Part shown: piece after piece, positions 44,927 to 56,814 of the stretch
Position numbering within the stretch: position 1 is the stretch's first letter
How the letters are laid out: every line of letters begins with the position of its first letter
Source: Pohlia nutans
Lineage: Eukaryota > Streptophyta > Bryopsida > Bryales > Mniaceae
Reading direction: 5' to 3'
Length of the DNA: 64,000 bases
Assembly (NCBI GenBank): GCA_022496805.1
Contig: CM040091.1
Coordinates: forward strand, 19,706,336 to 19,770,335
Notes under the pieces: generated by a model
What the model was told of the DNA's origin: nothing
Seen by the model: only the letters and a program-made list of their open reading frames with translations
The model's database searches: none
Position numbers and translations under genes: made by a program

Positions 44927-45181
44927 CTAGAATTCCAAGAACAAGGCCGCATTCAATAGATCTGCATGGTTCAACGTAACCCCAGAAGCAGCTAGCTCTT
45001 CCACGAACAAGAACTTGATCTCAGAAGCTGTCGAGCTTGTGAAGGATTCAACAGATCTGCATGGTTCAACGTAACCCCAGAGGCAGCTAGAACAAGAACT
45101 TGCTCTCAGAAGCGCTCGAGCTTGTGAGGATTCAACAGATCTGCATGGTTGAACGTAACCCCAGAGGCTATCTGTTTGCAT
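44927..45181 (-). CDS. Possible 84-codon upstream ORF in the MYB leader
   Basis: Starts at an ATG (45181) about 620 nt upstream of the MYB start. Because the leader repeats keep frame, it encodes LWGYVxPCRSVES twice plus a degenerate third copy. No known family. It could be a translated uORF or chance. Confidence 0.25.
   Translation of the reverse strand: MQTDSLWGYVQPCRSVESSQARALLRASSCSSCLWGYVEPCRSVESFTSSTASEIKFLFVEELAASGVTLNHADLLNAALFLEF
44942..45175. repeat. Tandem repeats in the MYB 5' leader
   Basis: The block GATCTGCATGGTTCAACGTA followed by ACCCCAGAGGCAGCTAG occurs three times at 70-110-bp spacing, with related AAGAACTTGNTCTCAGAAGC spacers. Confidence 0.8.
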
Positions 45182-45195
45182 TCACGGCAGTAAGA

Positions 45196-45222
45196 TGAGA
45201 GGGAGAGAGAGAGAGAGAAGCT
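45196..45222 (-). promoter_or_regulatory. CT-rich tract in the MYB leader
   Basis: (CT)n on the minus strand, typical of plant 5' leaders. Confidence 0.5.
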
Positions 45223-45371
45223 GCAGCAGGCCGGCCAGGAAGACGAAGAAAACGAAGTCTAGGTAGACAGACACTGACGCACCAATTTAGCTGGTGAGAC
45301 GTGCGGTACACTCCGCTGCTGCAATAACTTACTGGTTTAACGTCGGGGAGTTACAAGAATCCGAAGGAAAT

Positions 45372-45384
45372 CAATATATATAAT
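45372..45384 (-). promoter_or_regulatory. Probable TATA box of the MYB gene
   Basis: TTATATATATTGA on the minus strand, about 815 bp upstream of the start codon. It is the best TATA-like site in the region. Confidence 0.45.
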
Positions 45385-46113
45385 CAAAACGATGCTACGG
45401 GTTTCTTGTGGAATCTCTAGGAGATTCGAAGTACACCAGTACTTGTGTAAGTTCTACTACGACTACCGTTTCAATTGCAAGCAAAGAGCCAAAACCACAA
45501 GCCCATTTCCCCGCGGCTCCATTTATGCCTACTAGACTAGCTAGTCACAGTACGATTTGTGGAAAGGGACGACCTTCCAGTACTAGAGCTCCAGCTCGCC
45601 GACCAGCTCGGTCCCACGTCCAAGCAAAGGCACGACAACACCAAGAGCCCTCCCAGACGACATCATGCATAATGCTCGCTATGACATTCCGACCACACCG
45701 AACCAAGCATGTGAAAGCGCAATTTTCTCTTTTTAAAAAAAAATGTATATATAATAAGACACTCTAATCAATTAATTCTATAATTCAGTTGGATAAGATT
45801 TTGCTACACTGTAGGTGGGGTCATATGGCAGCTTGCAAATCTCTAGGTCACTTATGGTGGATGCACTTGAGAATACACGAATAATGATTCCTCTGCAACT
45901 GAATATATTGCTCTGGCTGGCTACCCTTCAGTCATTGACTTGATATATCAATTCACTGATCGATCGAAGTAAACGCTGATTCTAACGGAAGCAATTTATT
46001 CTTACCTTTTGGGTAGTACCTTCAAGAAATCTATGTATCTGCCAGCATTGTGTCAGTAGTGGCCCTTTGTCCGTAATATTATATAGTCGGTTTGTTATTC
46101 GGTAACTCCTGAG

Positions 46114-46430
46114 CAGTGATCTCAAAACTGGCTGTTCAAATTAGCTGGATTTCTACCCAAAAAAAATTGGGGCTGCTAAACATACAAAGAAAGAAAATGA
46201 AAAAAAAATTGAAATGTAGCGAGAATGCTCATCGTGATATAAATATGTAGCAACTTAATGATGTGATATCCGCAGATATCATTATGGTATCACCTTAATA
46301 TATCAAGGGTATTGCCGGATATTGTAGAGGTACCGTGAGTATTGTATGCACTAGGTAGCAATAGTAGATACCATTTATGTGGGAGGTTGCATATTGTTCT
46401 AAATGTCATAAAGTGGTTCTGAGATCACTG
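46114..46430 (-). mobile_element. hAT-like MITE (CAGTGATCTCA family), copy 2
   Basis: A 317-bp inverse copy of 25563-25874 with ends CAGTGATCTCAAAAC and GTTCTGAGATCACTG. Flanks CTCCTGAG and CCTGTGAG match at 5 of 8 positions. Confidence 0.85.
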
Positions 46431-47019
46431 CCTGTGAGCGTGCAAGGAGCCTTGTTTGGTCCCTTTTGAGTCAAACGCTGATTTTCAAACAATTCCTAAT
46501 TTTAAATCAAAATGATCCCAACTAAGTAAGAAAGTGTGGGTGTTATCTCCCACTTTCTTGTTCAATTTATCTCTCTTAAAAATTGTTAGAATTGCGGTTT
46601 TTACAACACTTTAAAGCTCAAAACCCTAAAATTTCAATATACACTGCCAAAAAAAGTTTCTTTTATTGAATTTCCTTTTATGTAAGCTCAAGAAGCATGT
46701 CACCTTCACCTTGTTGTGCATCATTGTTATTTACGCTCTCCCTAAAATAATCAGATTGTTCTTAGCATTTTTATAATTACTATGATTTTTACAAGAAAAT
46801 ACTTTGAAAAATCTTATGAAATTTATATTTCTTTAAATAATTATGAAAAAAAGATAAGGTAAATTGGTTTAACAATACCTTATATGAGAAAATACCAGTA
46901 AAATGTAACGTGTTTTAAAATGTGAGGAATTAATGAGGTTAGACCGGGTGATTGTAGTGTGGACGCTTTTAGGGTTAATGTTTCAAATGGTGTCATTCAA
47001 GAGCTTCAACTGCAATAAC
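46431..47019. other. Intergenic stretch, nothing recognised
   Basis: AT-rich with no repeat ends or coding blocks seen. Confidence 0.4.
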
Positions 47020-48350
47020 CATAGTCAATCTGGCACTGTTTCGGAGGACTGTTCTGGTAACATGAAATCTATACCAGTCCTAGTTTTTAGAGCTGAATCA
47101 TAAGATCAACATTGTTTTTGATGTTGTGAAAAAAGAATCATCATGTTCAGAACTGAACCCCATACTTAGTGGAGTTTCTGGCACTTTTTCAGAGGACCGT
47201 TCTGGAAACGTACATAAATCTATACCAGTCTTAGTTTTTAGAGCATGAACGACACAATTGTGGCATTCTGACATATTGTGCCAATTTCTGAATTGCATTC
47301 TCAAGATTGTTTTTATGTAGTGAAAAGAACTATTTTCAGAACTAAACCCCAAGAGTTGTTATTTTTGGGTTTTATTTATTATTAATTGTTTTTTTCCTTC
47401 TACCAAGGGTAGACCTTGCTACCCATGCTTATGAGGCATAGATAGACAAATTACCCCCAAGACTCTTCATTTACAATGGTGTTTTCACTGAGAGTTATTA
47501 TTAGTATTATTAAATACTAATATATAATCTACCTTCCATGCAATGCCATTTTATAATATGACGATATTATTGTTTTAAGCAACACACATGTGATAATTCA
47601 TTTATGTGCCTAACTCATGCCTGTCACTTTGAACTTAAGACTTTCCAAACATGTCATAATAGAGGGGGACAATTGTAGATCAAGCACTTTTTTTGTACGA
47701 TCATTTTAGAAACATAACTCTATACTAGTCCTAGTTTTTAGAGCTTGAACGTCACAACCGGTTGACTAAAATCTGAGTTATATGCCCAAGGTTGATATTC
47801 AAGAATTGTTTTAAGCCAATCGGTGGTGTTTTTTTCTTGTTTTTATTTTTTTTTCCACCAAATGAACGGAAGTGGGAGAGCTGTCTAAGATAATAAGATA
47901 ATAATAAAATTATTATTATTATTATTTTAGCAATATACATACACTACCACTTTTTGACGTAGACAAATATTCTCGAAACATAAATCTATGAATACAAGTC
48001 CTAGTTTTTAGAGCTTGAATGTCACTGAAATCTACTCAAGGTTGATATTCAAGAATTCTTTCAAGAATTGAACCCCAATTGGTGCTGTTGTTTTCTTGTT
48101 TCTATTTTCATTAGTTTACTTTTTGGTTCCACCAATGAAAGAGATAGAGCTGTCTAATCTTGATAATTTATTATTCTCATTATTATTATTCCATCAATAT
48201 ACATCTAGCACTTTTTCACGTAGAGGAACATTCTCAAAACATTGACCTATAGTTTCTAGAGCTTGAAAATATGTCACTGAAATCTGAGTCATATGCTCAA
48301 GGTTGATATTCAAGAATTGTTTTGAGAATTGAACCCCAAGTGGTGGGAGG
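47020..48350 (+). repeat. Array of five diverged long repeats
   Basis: The module GGCACTTTTTC...GTTCTGGAAACAT...ATCTATACCAGTCCTAGTTTTTAGAGCTTGAA begins at about 47025, 47165, 47690, 47945 and 48205. In the last three it is followed by AAGGTTGATATTCAAGAATT and ends GAACCCCAA. Spacing is irregular (140 to 525 bp). Confidence 0.75.
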
Positions 48351-48357
48351 GGCTAGG

Positions 48358-48446
48358 ATGTTGTATCGAGAACCTCCCGTGTATTATCTCGTGTAGAATG
48401 TAGCCAGCGGGTACATTTGCCGAGGTGAGGTTCCCGATACTACATG
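48358..48446. repeat. 89-bp inverted repeat
   Basis: ATGTTGTATCGAGAACCTC at 48358-48376 pairs with GAGGTTCCCGATACTACAT at 48428-48446 (17 of 19). Confidence 0.6.
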
Positions 48447-48479
48447 TGTCCCGAGGTATTGTTCTCACTATGTGTTTTT

Positions 48480-49060
48480 TCGTTTTAATGGTAACTATAT
48501 ATATTTCGGTGGACGGACGGAAAGGAACGAGCTGTCTGCAGCAGCATAATGCAGGCGGAGGTGCTGAATTTTGCTTTTAGTCCGTCGTCGTCGGTCGTCT
48601 GCCTGCGGCGCGGCCGGGCGCCCGAAGCACGAGACTGACAGGCCAGGAGCTAGCGAGGACCCACACTGACTGACTGACTAGTGAGGCCCACAGGGAGACT
48701 GGTGGTGGTGGCGAAAGTGCGAATCATGCCATGGCTGATTGTTCTAGATGGTCAATGCATGTATGTTTGCACAAATTTCGGAACTCTCTCTCGGTCTCTC
48801 TCTCCCTCTACCCGATTGATTCATTTCTCGATCAGCTCGATCATCAGCGAGATGCAGAGATGCAGAGGCGCAGAGCAGCAGCCAGGCCAGGTCAGCCAAG
48901 TCAGCTAGTTGCCTGATTACTCTCACGCAACTAGCAGCAGCTACTTAGTTGTAGTACTACTGTACTTGCTGAGTCTGCATGAGTTATATTGAATTTATCT
49001 GCACACTCAGGTAGACCTCCATTCACATGTCCCCAGCGTGAACATTCTGTAGCTCCCTCA
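48480..49060. other. Locally GC-richer stretch, no gene assigned
   Basis: 48540-48720 is unusually GC-rich (GGCGCGGCCGGGCGCCCGAA) beside CT and GACT repeats. It could be a promoter or leader of an unseen transcript; no supported coding frame. Confidence 0.3.
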
Positions 49061-49068
49061 AACTTTAA

Positions 49069-49390
49069 CCCCTTAACGTACCGATGCTTTGAACGCAAGT
49101 AGATGTTAGCCTGAAAAATAGATTTTAGCATGACTCAAATGTACAAAAAGTGTACATGAAAGGATCATTGCATGCATGAAATCTACCCAACAAATTTGAC
49201 ATATTTACATTTGGAGGCCTCTCCAATATTACGGACCTCTCCCCATCACAAGAGATTTACTCTCATTGGTAGAGAACTTAATAGGCTTGCAAAGGTGACT
49301 TGGATGAAAGTCATCCCACATTGCATGAAAAAGTTACAGGACTTTGAATCCGTTCATGGTCCAGTTTCTGAACGCTGTGACGTTTAGGGG
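49069..49390. mobile_element. TTAA-flanked MITE, family W copy 2
   Basis: A 322-bp element bounded by TTAA at 49065-49068 and 49391-49394, ends CCCTTAACGTACC and GTGACGTTTAGGGG. Homologous to 2226-2526. Confidence 0.85.
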
Positions 49391-49394
49391 TTAA

Positions 49395-50627
49395 CCTCTA
49401 ACTGCCCAACCGTCCATTTTTTGGATGCATGATGTACAGATTTCATCCATGTCTCTTCATCCGTCTTGCAGGGTAAGAAATACTACAAAATTTTATGGTA
49501 AGGTGGCTTCATGCAGGTGTGATTTGATTGGAAAGGACGTGATTTGTGAAAATTTTATGTTGAAATCATTCACCAATTTTTTTGAAGATTATAGTCTAGG
49601 GGTGATTTACACTGCGGACAAACCAAGAGCCATGGTCACACTTCAAAAAAAATTAATTTTTATAAAGCCCTTGGGCCTCTCACTAAGTGTAAAGTGAACT
49701 TGGACTGGGACTTTAAAAAATTAAAAAAATGGCATTCCAAGCCCATGGTCTCCTCGTTCGGCAATGAGAGAACCCTCTTTGCCTCTCTCACTACAAAATC
49801 TAGGGACCTTTCAACATTATCCACTAAGCCTATTTCTAAGCCTTTTGAGGACCTCAACTCCTTTGGTCACTTTTCTTTTTTCCTTGTAGTGTAAACCCAA
49901 GTCATCTCAGGACAAGTTGATGGAGACAATCACAGATTTTAGAGCTGCATGGGACGAGTTCTTGGTCCATAGTATAAACTGCCCCTAAATGTTCTCTTGA
50001 AAAAATAAACTCATAAAATTAAACAACCAAAAAATCTTCAGAAACCACTATAGTTAGCTAGAGTATTACAAGTTTCAACCCATCACAATATAGATTGTCA
50101 ATATCTTTTTTGTAATTCAATTACAAAATTATTGATAGAATCTAAAATTCATAATTGAGTTATCTGTAAAGACAACACGGGGTAGCATGTCTCCTACCTT
50201 GTGATTTTCATCTTCAAATAGAAACCTCTATCACAGATTATCACAAGGAGAGAAACCACTTGGTTTGAGAGAACAATGAGGTTGATATGGGCGGACCTAC
50301 AGATTCCATTATAGGAACGCAAGTGTGGTATGGGGGAGCTTCTCATGTATTAGGGAGGTTCAATGTTAGAATCTCTCTGACAACGCACTGCGTTGTGATT
50401 GGTCAAAAAGAAAGGGGTCAAAACTCATTTTCACCGCCTTTCAAGCTAAAAGACCAGTTTTTTCTTGTTTTTCCTTTTGTGGAAATTTTTTGCTTGACTT
50501 TACGAATAACTCTAATGTACAACTGCTATTTGTATATCAGATTCAAAGTATCCCTTTTACTTGCATTTTATAATGCATCTTTGCAATTCTCCAAATTTGG
50601 AGAGGGTTGTATATAGGCATTTAGGGG
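49395..50627. mobile_element. 1.2-kb TTAA-flanked element abutting family W copy 2
   Basis: Starts CCTCTAACTGCCCAACCG immediately after the shared TTAA 49391-49394 and ends CATTTAGGGG before TTAA 50628-50631. Both ends match 30147-30714, but it carries about 0.65 kb more interior sequence. Confidence 0.7.
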
Positions 50628-50733
50628 TTAATCCCTAAGTAATAGAATGCTCCAAAAAATCAGTTGGACAAAAGAAAATGTAGGATCTCAACGAGTTAAG
50701 CTAAAAGTTCTCCCCAAATTGTAGTCATAACTC

Positions 50734-50851
50734 ATAAGTCCCTATGTTTGTATTACTATGTACTGAAAGTGCCCATAATTATGTAAAACAATGATACATA
50801 GTAATCGCAAAGGGAACAAATAGTCATATGACACAAATATGGTGGTTTACC
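50734..50851. repeat. Copy of the 'CACCCTATTTGTG' dispersed repeat
   Basis: The end ACACAAATATGGTGGTTTACC runs straight into the TTAA of the next element. Confidence 0.5.
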
Positions 50852-50855
50852 TTAA

Positions 50856-51397
50856 CCCTTGTACGCGCCTGCGTCCCGAATCTGGACGATGGATGATTTC
50901 TGGACGCGTCCCTTCACCATGTACGGGGATGTTTTTTCATCCATTCAATTTTTTTTAAATTCTTGTGCTAGTTGATTACCATTTGTAAGGTACGGATCTT
51001 CAAGATAAGAATATTGAGAGTTTTTGAAAAATAGCAAAAGTGGTTTATGTCAAGTTTCATTCTTAGTTCAAAAAGTGAGGCCTTAAACATGATTTTCCAT
51101 AATAAAAAGAATCAAATAGTGAAAATCATACCATCTTGTAGTGCATGTTATTCCAATTTCATTACAATATTTTTTAAAATTTTAATGTTAATTTTGGATT
51201 TTTAATTGAATTTCAAGAGAAAACCTTGCAAAATTAATTAAAAAATGTTAATAATAAACATGATGAATCCAACCGTATAGATGTTATCTTCACATTGACA
51301 TTATAACTTTGCTTTGTACATCAACTCCATTTTAGTTTTTTATCAAACATTTTATAACGAATCTTTGAAAACAGTGTTGAATCGGGACTTTAAAGGG
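50856..51397. mobile_element. TTAA-flanked element
   Basis: A 542-bp element bounded by TTAA at 50852-50855 and 51398-51401, ends CCCTTGTACGCGCC and GGGACTTTAAAGGG. Its right half is homologous to 30147-30714. Confidence 0.75.
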
Positions 51398-51401
51398 TTA
51401 A

Positions 51402-52472
51402 GTTAGTTAACAAAGTAAATCTTCTTATTTTCTCATACTTAAAGTAAACTACCTTATTTATGTTATGTGACTATTTATATCACTATTTATTAGTCTCTTG
51501 CATTTTAAAATTGTTTTAATACGTACATAGTAGCACAAATAGAATAACTTTTAAATTGTGCCACATAGAATGACTAACTTTAGTTCCTTTGGACTTTGGA
51601 TCCTACTGTACACTACCGTTACTCACAAAAACAGGTTTGTTCATGTTGTGCCAGGGAATAATTTCATTATTTTGATGCTATCTAAACTACTTTGTGAGTT
51701 ACAACCAGTATATATCACATGTGGCCAAAAATTCAAAAATGAAATACTTCGCAAACAATCCCCTCTCTAACAAAATACCTTTTTGATAATTAAACATTCA
51801 TACATTTAGATGAATAAAATATGCCTCGTCAATATTCAATAATGACTTCATCACTCTAATGATAATCTCTAATGTGAAACATTTGAAAAATGAAGTACAC
51901 AATAAGCATGTCGGATGTCACCTTAGTTTCAAAAGGAGCAAAAGAAAACATGGGAAGTACAATAAACAAAAAAAAGGGTAGGCAAAACGAGGTAAGCCGG
52001 TAGCGAAGGGTTTTAAATTTTTAAGAAAAGCAATTTACAAAGCGAGTTCCAATGATTAGTATGACTTGAAATCAGAAGAATATCATGACAGTAAGGAGCA
52101 GTGCTTGAGAGTGTACAAAACTAGAAACTAATGGACAGTGAGTGATACAGGGAGACTATGTTGTCAACCAGGCCGGGGCGGGCTGGCCCGGGCCGGGGGG
52201 GCGCGGGGGGTCCCTTTCGCTTAGTAACAAACCCGTCGTCCTTGTCGTGTCCTCGGCTGATCCTTATTTCTTGACTCCCACCTCCTAACCTTTCAGACAG
52301 CCACCCTGCACTACTAGGGCTTGATTATGATACATTTCGTCCTCTGATTACTGCCTCTCTTCAATGCCCCATTGCCTAATACTTGTCATGCTTGTTGTAC
52401 AAATTAAATCCCGTCCCTCCCAGCCGCCATGGCCATGTTTTAATTTTTTAATTTTTTAATTTTATTTCTTTC
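51402..52472. other. Intergenic stretch with a GC-rich patch
   Basis: 51405-51575 resembles the CACCCTATTTGTG repeat. 52165-52215 is a sharp G+C island (CCGGGGCGGGCTGGCCCGGG). No gene seen. Confidence 0.45.
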
Positions 52473-52476
52473 TTAA

Positions 52477-52703
52477 CCCCTACAGGACAAGGATTCATGG
52501 TTTAAAATTGACAAATTCAATTGATCATATTGTGAAAAATAGAATTCAGACATGACCAAATTCTATCTTTAGAATCACTGAAGAACAATGCATGTGATGG
52601 TCAAAAAATAAACAAATTTGAACAAAAGGAAGTCCATGTAGAATCTACTCAAAACGACTAAAAAACTATGAGGTCCAATTTGAGCTTCTTGGTCCTTTAG
52701 GGG
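52477..52703 (-). mobile_element. TTAA-flanked MITE, family Z (well preserved)
   Basis: A 227-bp element bounded by TTAA at 52473-52476 and 52704-52707, ends CCCCTACAGGAC and GTCCTTTAGGGG. Confidence 0.88.
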
Positions 52704-52766
52704 TTAAATGCACTTTGAACTCGTTATTCACTACCATAAGCTACTAGTAGTTCCGGCACAAATTAA

Positions 52767-53005
52767 CCCTTAAACGTCAGAACATGCCTTTGTGGCAAGT
52801 AGAATATGGTGTATTTTGGGAGTATTTTGGATTTATTTGGAATGGATCTGCACCTTTGATGGGTTTGAGTTCAGAAAAGAAGTTGAAATTTAGATCACTC
52901 ATGCGGTTCTAGTGAGTTGTTGAGATCTCAATTTAGAGCTTCTTGTTGACAACAAATGTCAATTATACGACAACTTATCTACTATCTCCATGGGATGTTT
53001 AGGGG
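52767..53005. mobile_element. TTAA-flanked MITE, family Y copy 3
   Basis: A 239-bp element bounded by TTAA at 52763-52766 and 53006-53009, ends CCCTTAAACGTC and GATGTTTAGGGG. Homologous to 9898 and 11224. Confidence 0.88.
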
Positions 53006-53291
53006 TTAATCTATTTTTTTAGAAAGCGTCACATGCGTGTCACTTTCTTATTGATTGTGATCCATGCAAAAGAGAACGTGGATGGCGGGGAAAGTTGACG
53101 TGGTACTCTAAAGGTGCTGGAGTTGCTACCAAGTTACAATAGTAGAAATTTGGTTCTTCTAAACCAGTTCTTTGTGACTTAAATGGTTCAAAACAAAAAA
53201 AACCAAAAAAAAAAACAAAAACAAAAAAAAATTCAGAGTCATACTGGAACAATTCAAAAGAACAAAAATTCCTAATAGTGATTTTCACTAG

Positions 53292-53460
53292 GTTTAAAGA
53301 ACCAATGATTCATGGTTTTAAAATGACAAATTCAGTTGATCATATTGTGGAAAAAAATAAAATTCAAATGGGACCAAATTTTACATGAGTAAAGAACATT
53401 GCATGTGTTAGTCAAACAACAAATAAATGTGAACAAGAGGAAGTCCTAATATCACATTAC
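53292..53460 (-). mobile_element. Partial TTAA-family Z element
   Basis: AAAGAACCAATGATTCATGG through AACAAGAGGAAGTCC follows family Z; the other end is missing. A lone TTTAGGGGTTAA end occurs at 54113-54124. Confidence 0.55.
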
Positions 53461-54518
53461 AACATCTACTATTGTGAACACATGTGATTGGACACCTTCT
53501 ATGTACATGTCAAAAATACAAGCTCATGTACGTTGGTTATCAAAGGGTGACATAAAAGTGCATGCGCAATGTGGAGATTGAGTTTGTATTTTTTATAAAA
53601 AGAATTGAAAAGTTGCACAGTAAGGAAATTGATGATGTTCAATTTAATATCAAAAATTGTATAATAAGAGAGTTGGAAAATTTTAATCCTATGACATTTT
53701 ACAACTCAAATTCTTAATCATAATTTTAATTCACATAAACTTTTACATTGCATGTGCATTTTTAATAAAAGCAGTATTTTCTTTATATTTTTTGGGAACA
53801 CATTGGGCTTTGCTTCAATGGCAAGAAAAAGTACAAATAGGCACCCTCAAAATGACATCTGAGAGGAAAAAAAAGGCATGACTATATGCTATTTAGTGTT
53901 CAAGTCTAATTGTCTAAAACACCTTACTTTAGACGTCAACTTCTTATTAGAGATGTAAAATTTTCTATGACTAAGTTTGGAGAAGTATAACAAAATGATA
54001 AGTATTAGTGCCATATTCATGCAAATTTGGAATCAATAATTTGAACTTCAAATGAAATAGTTGAAGAGAATGATTATGAACTTTCAGGCATCCATATTTT
54101 GAATGTCAACACCTTTAGGGGTTAATTTGGATATGATTAAAGAGCTCTTTTTCTTGACACTTTGTTCTGTTATACTACGTTATAACATAGCCCAAAAGGT
54201 TATGTTATCTTCAATGTTACAAGTGCTTATTTTTAAAAATTAAAATTAAAATTTCATTAAAATTTCTTTAAGAAATTTATTCATGTAATGTCATATTATA
54301 TTCAATATATTGCAATATGCATTGCAAGTCTCAATCTTTAGTGAAATGATGAAGCTACTTACATCCACAAGTTAATGATTCTAAATATTATATATATGTG
54401 AACTATAACTTATTCATCTAAAACATGTACACAAAAATTTTAAAGTGTTTTAGCCTAGTCTCTTTTCTATAGTTCCTTTTCGACAAAAAGATCTTGAATT
54501 GTTGACTACCACTGTAGA
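53461..54518. other. AT-rich intergenic stretch, no gene seen
   Basis: Only the isolated TTAA-type terminus near 54120 is recognisable. Confidence 0.4.
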
Positions 54519-55385
54519 TGTATCATTTTTCACTATTAAGGAATGATGCTTCTAAATGTATTCACTATTAAGGAATGATGCTTCATTTTTCACTTTTAAG
54601 GAATGATGCTTCTAAATGTATTCACTGTTAAGGAATGATGCTTCATTTTTCACTATTAAGGATTGATGCTTCATTTTTCACTGTTAAGGAATAATGCTTC
54701 GTTTTTCACTGTTAAGGAATGATGCTTCTAAATGTATCATTTTTCACTGTTAAAGAATGATGCTTCTAAATGTATCATTTTTCACTGTTAAGGAATGATA
54801 CTTCTAAATATATTCACTGCTAAAGAATGATGCTTCTAAATGTATTCACTGTTAAGGAATGATGCTTCATTTTTCACTGTTAAGGAATGATGCTTCATTT
54901 TTCACTCTTAAAGAATGATGCTTCATTTTTCACTATTAAAGAATGATGCTTCTAAATGTATCATTTTTCACGGTTAAGGAATAATGCTTCATTTTTCACC
55001 GTTAAAGAATGATGCTTCTAAATGTATCATTTTTCACGGTTAAGGAACGATGCTTCTAAATGTATCATTTTTCACTGTTAAGGATTGATGCTTCATTTTT
55101 CATTGTTGAAGAATGATGCTTCATTTTTCACTGTTAAAGAATGATGCTTCATTTTTCACTGTTAAGGAATGATACTTCTAAATATATTCAGTGTTAAAGA
55201 ATGATGCTTTGTAATGTATTTACTGTTAAGGAATGATGCTTCTAAATGTATTCACTGCTAAGGAATGATGCTTCTAAATGTATTCACTGTTAAGGAATGA
55301 TGCTTCGAAATGTATCATTTTTCACTGTTAAAGAATGATGCTTCTAAATGTATAATTTTTCACTCTTAAATAATGATGCTTCTAC
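54519..55385 (+). repeat. 870-bp minisatellite of three interchanging unit types
   Basis: All units share GTTAAGGAATGATGCTTC. They differ in the linker: TAAATGTATTCACT, TAAATGTATCATTTTTCACT or ATTTTTCACT, giving lengths near 32, 38 and 28 bp. About 27 units, in irregular order. Confidence 0.9.
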
Positions 55386-55639
55386 AGTAACATCATAGAA
55401 AAGGGACCAATGCATGGCAATTCAAGAATGTTCATTATATGCATTCATCTAGAATGTTATGTGCATTCATCCAAAATGTAGCAATATTACTCTTGTATCA
55501 CACAATTTTCAACAAGTTTGACGTAATTTTCCTAATTACATTTCAACAATACATTTTTAGAGAATTTAGCAATGAATCACCCTTCCCCCCAAAAAACTAA
55601 AAATAAAAATGGCGGACTCATGAATTAACCTTTAGACTT

Positions 55640-55855
55640 AGACAAAAAAGCAAAAATTGCACCTCATAATTAATTTAGCAGCTCCTATGTGGACTTTCTT
55701 TTATTCAAAACTATTTACTTTTTGAACAACACATGCAATGCTCTTTACTAATTCTAGTGATAAAAAAATCTGATCTTGTCTTGTTTACATATTTCTTAAT
55801 TGATCATATGATCAATTGAATTCGTCATTTTAAAACCATGAATCCTTGAATAAAA
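55640..55855 (+). mobile_element. Degenerate TTAA-family Z element
   Basis: Family-Z body (CTATGTGGACTTTCTTTT, ACACATGCAATGCTC, AAAACCATGAATCCTTG) with both terminal motifs lost. The element at 55858 is inserted at its right end. Confidence 0.6.
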
Positions 55856-55857
55856 AG

Positions 55858-56806
55858 CCCCGGGAAGTCACTCTAGGAAAATTGGAAAACTATGAGAGAT
55901 AAAAAATAGGGTGCATTTTATTCATGATGAATAAAAATTATACAATTTTTAAATCTACTCTAGCCTCAAAGAAATGGGGAAAAAATAATTATATATAAAT
56001 TAGGTTGTTGTTTAATGGTCCAAATTATTTTTATGTATATGTAGAATACCCTAGTAACAAAGGAGTTTAAAAAAATAAAATTATTAGGGTGAGTATAGTC
56101 TTTGGAAGAATAAGTAGTCATTTCTATTCACTAATTGTGGATGGAAGTACTTGATAATTCTCTTAAAGAGTACTTCCAATCATTACATGGGGTGCGACTG
56201 TAACTTGATTTGAGTGTTCTCAACTTACCACTACGGTAATTTTAGTTTTCAAACCCTACCGCTATGCCCAGGGAAGTCACTATTAAGAATTTTGATAACT
56301 ATGAGAGAACAAATATAGGGTGTCTTTTATTCATTTGAGATAAAAATTATAAATTTATAGAAGTAATATAGGGTGTTATAAAACCAATTTGAGAATATTC
56401 TAAGAATATTCCTACAATATATGTGGAATATATCCTAAATATACTATAAATAGTATAATATTTCAATTATTTCATAGCCCCCATTAAATACCCTTTGTAC
56501 GCTCATAAGTACCCAAAATTTACACTAGGTGACTTTCCCGAGCGGCTATGCCGCTCGGATTTTTCTAAGTTTTATCAGCTCGCCTCTATAAATGTAGAGT
56601 AAAATATGAATAATATAGGGTGAATTTTATTCAACTCTATGAAAGTTATAATTACGCATAGGGTCAGTGCCTAAAAATGTATGAAAATAGAATTATTAAT
56701 AAATATAGGGTCCTCTAAAAACCTTAACGAGAGGTAAATAGCCCCCCATTAAATACCCCATTATCGCACATGTATGCAAAAAATAAGGCTAAGTGACTTC
56801 CCCGGG
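55858..56806. mobile_element. 949-bp element with perfect 8-bp TSD (CCCGGGAAGTCAC family)
   Basis: Ends CCCCGGGAAGTCACT and AGTGACTTCCCCGGG, flanked by ATAAAAAG at 55850-55857 and 56807-56814. A second member (56267-56542) is nested inside. hAT-like by TSD length; no transposase frame. Confidence 0.88.
56267..56542. mobile_element. 276-bp nested member of the CCCGGGAAGTCAC family
   Basis: Ends CCCAGGGAAGTCACT and AGGTGACTTTCCCGAG, flanked by CCGCTATG and CGGCTATG (7 of 8). Body homologous to the outer element. Confidence 0.8.
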
Positions 56807-56814
56807 ATAAAAAG

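Noticed and set aside
52165..52215. GC island as a ribosomal RNA gene fragment
   Set aside because: I could not align it to any conserved rRNA block, and the flanks are unrelated.
54519..55385. Regular repeats considered as a CRISPR array
   Set aside because: Repeats directly abut with no unique spacers, and the genome is eukaryotic; it is a minisatellite.
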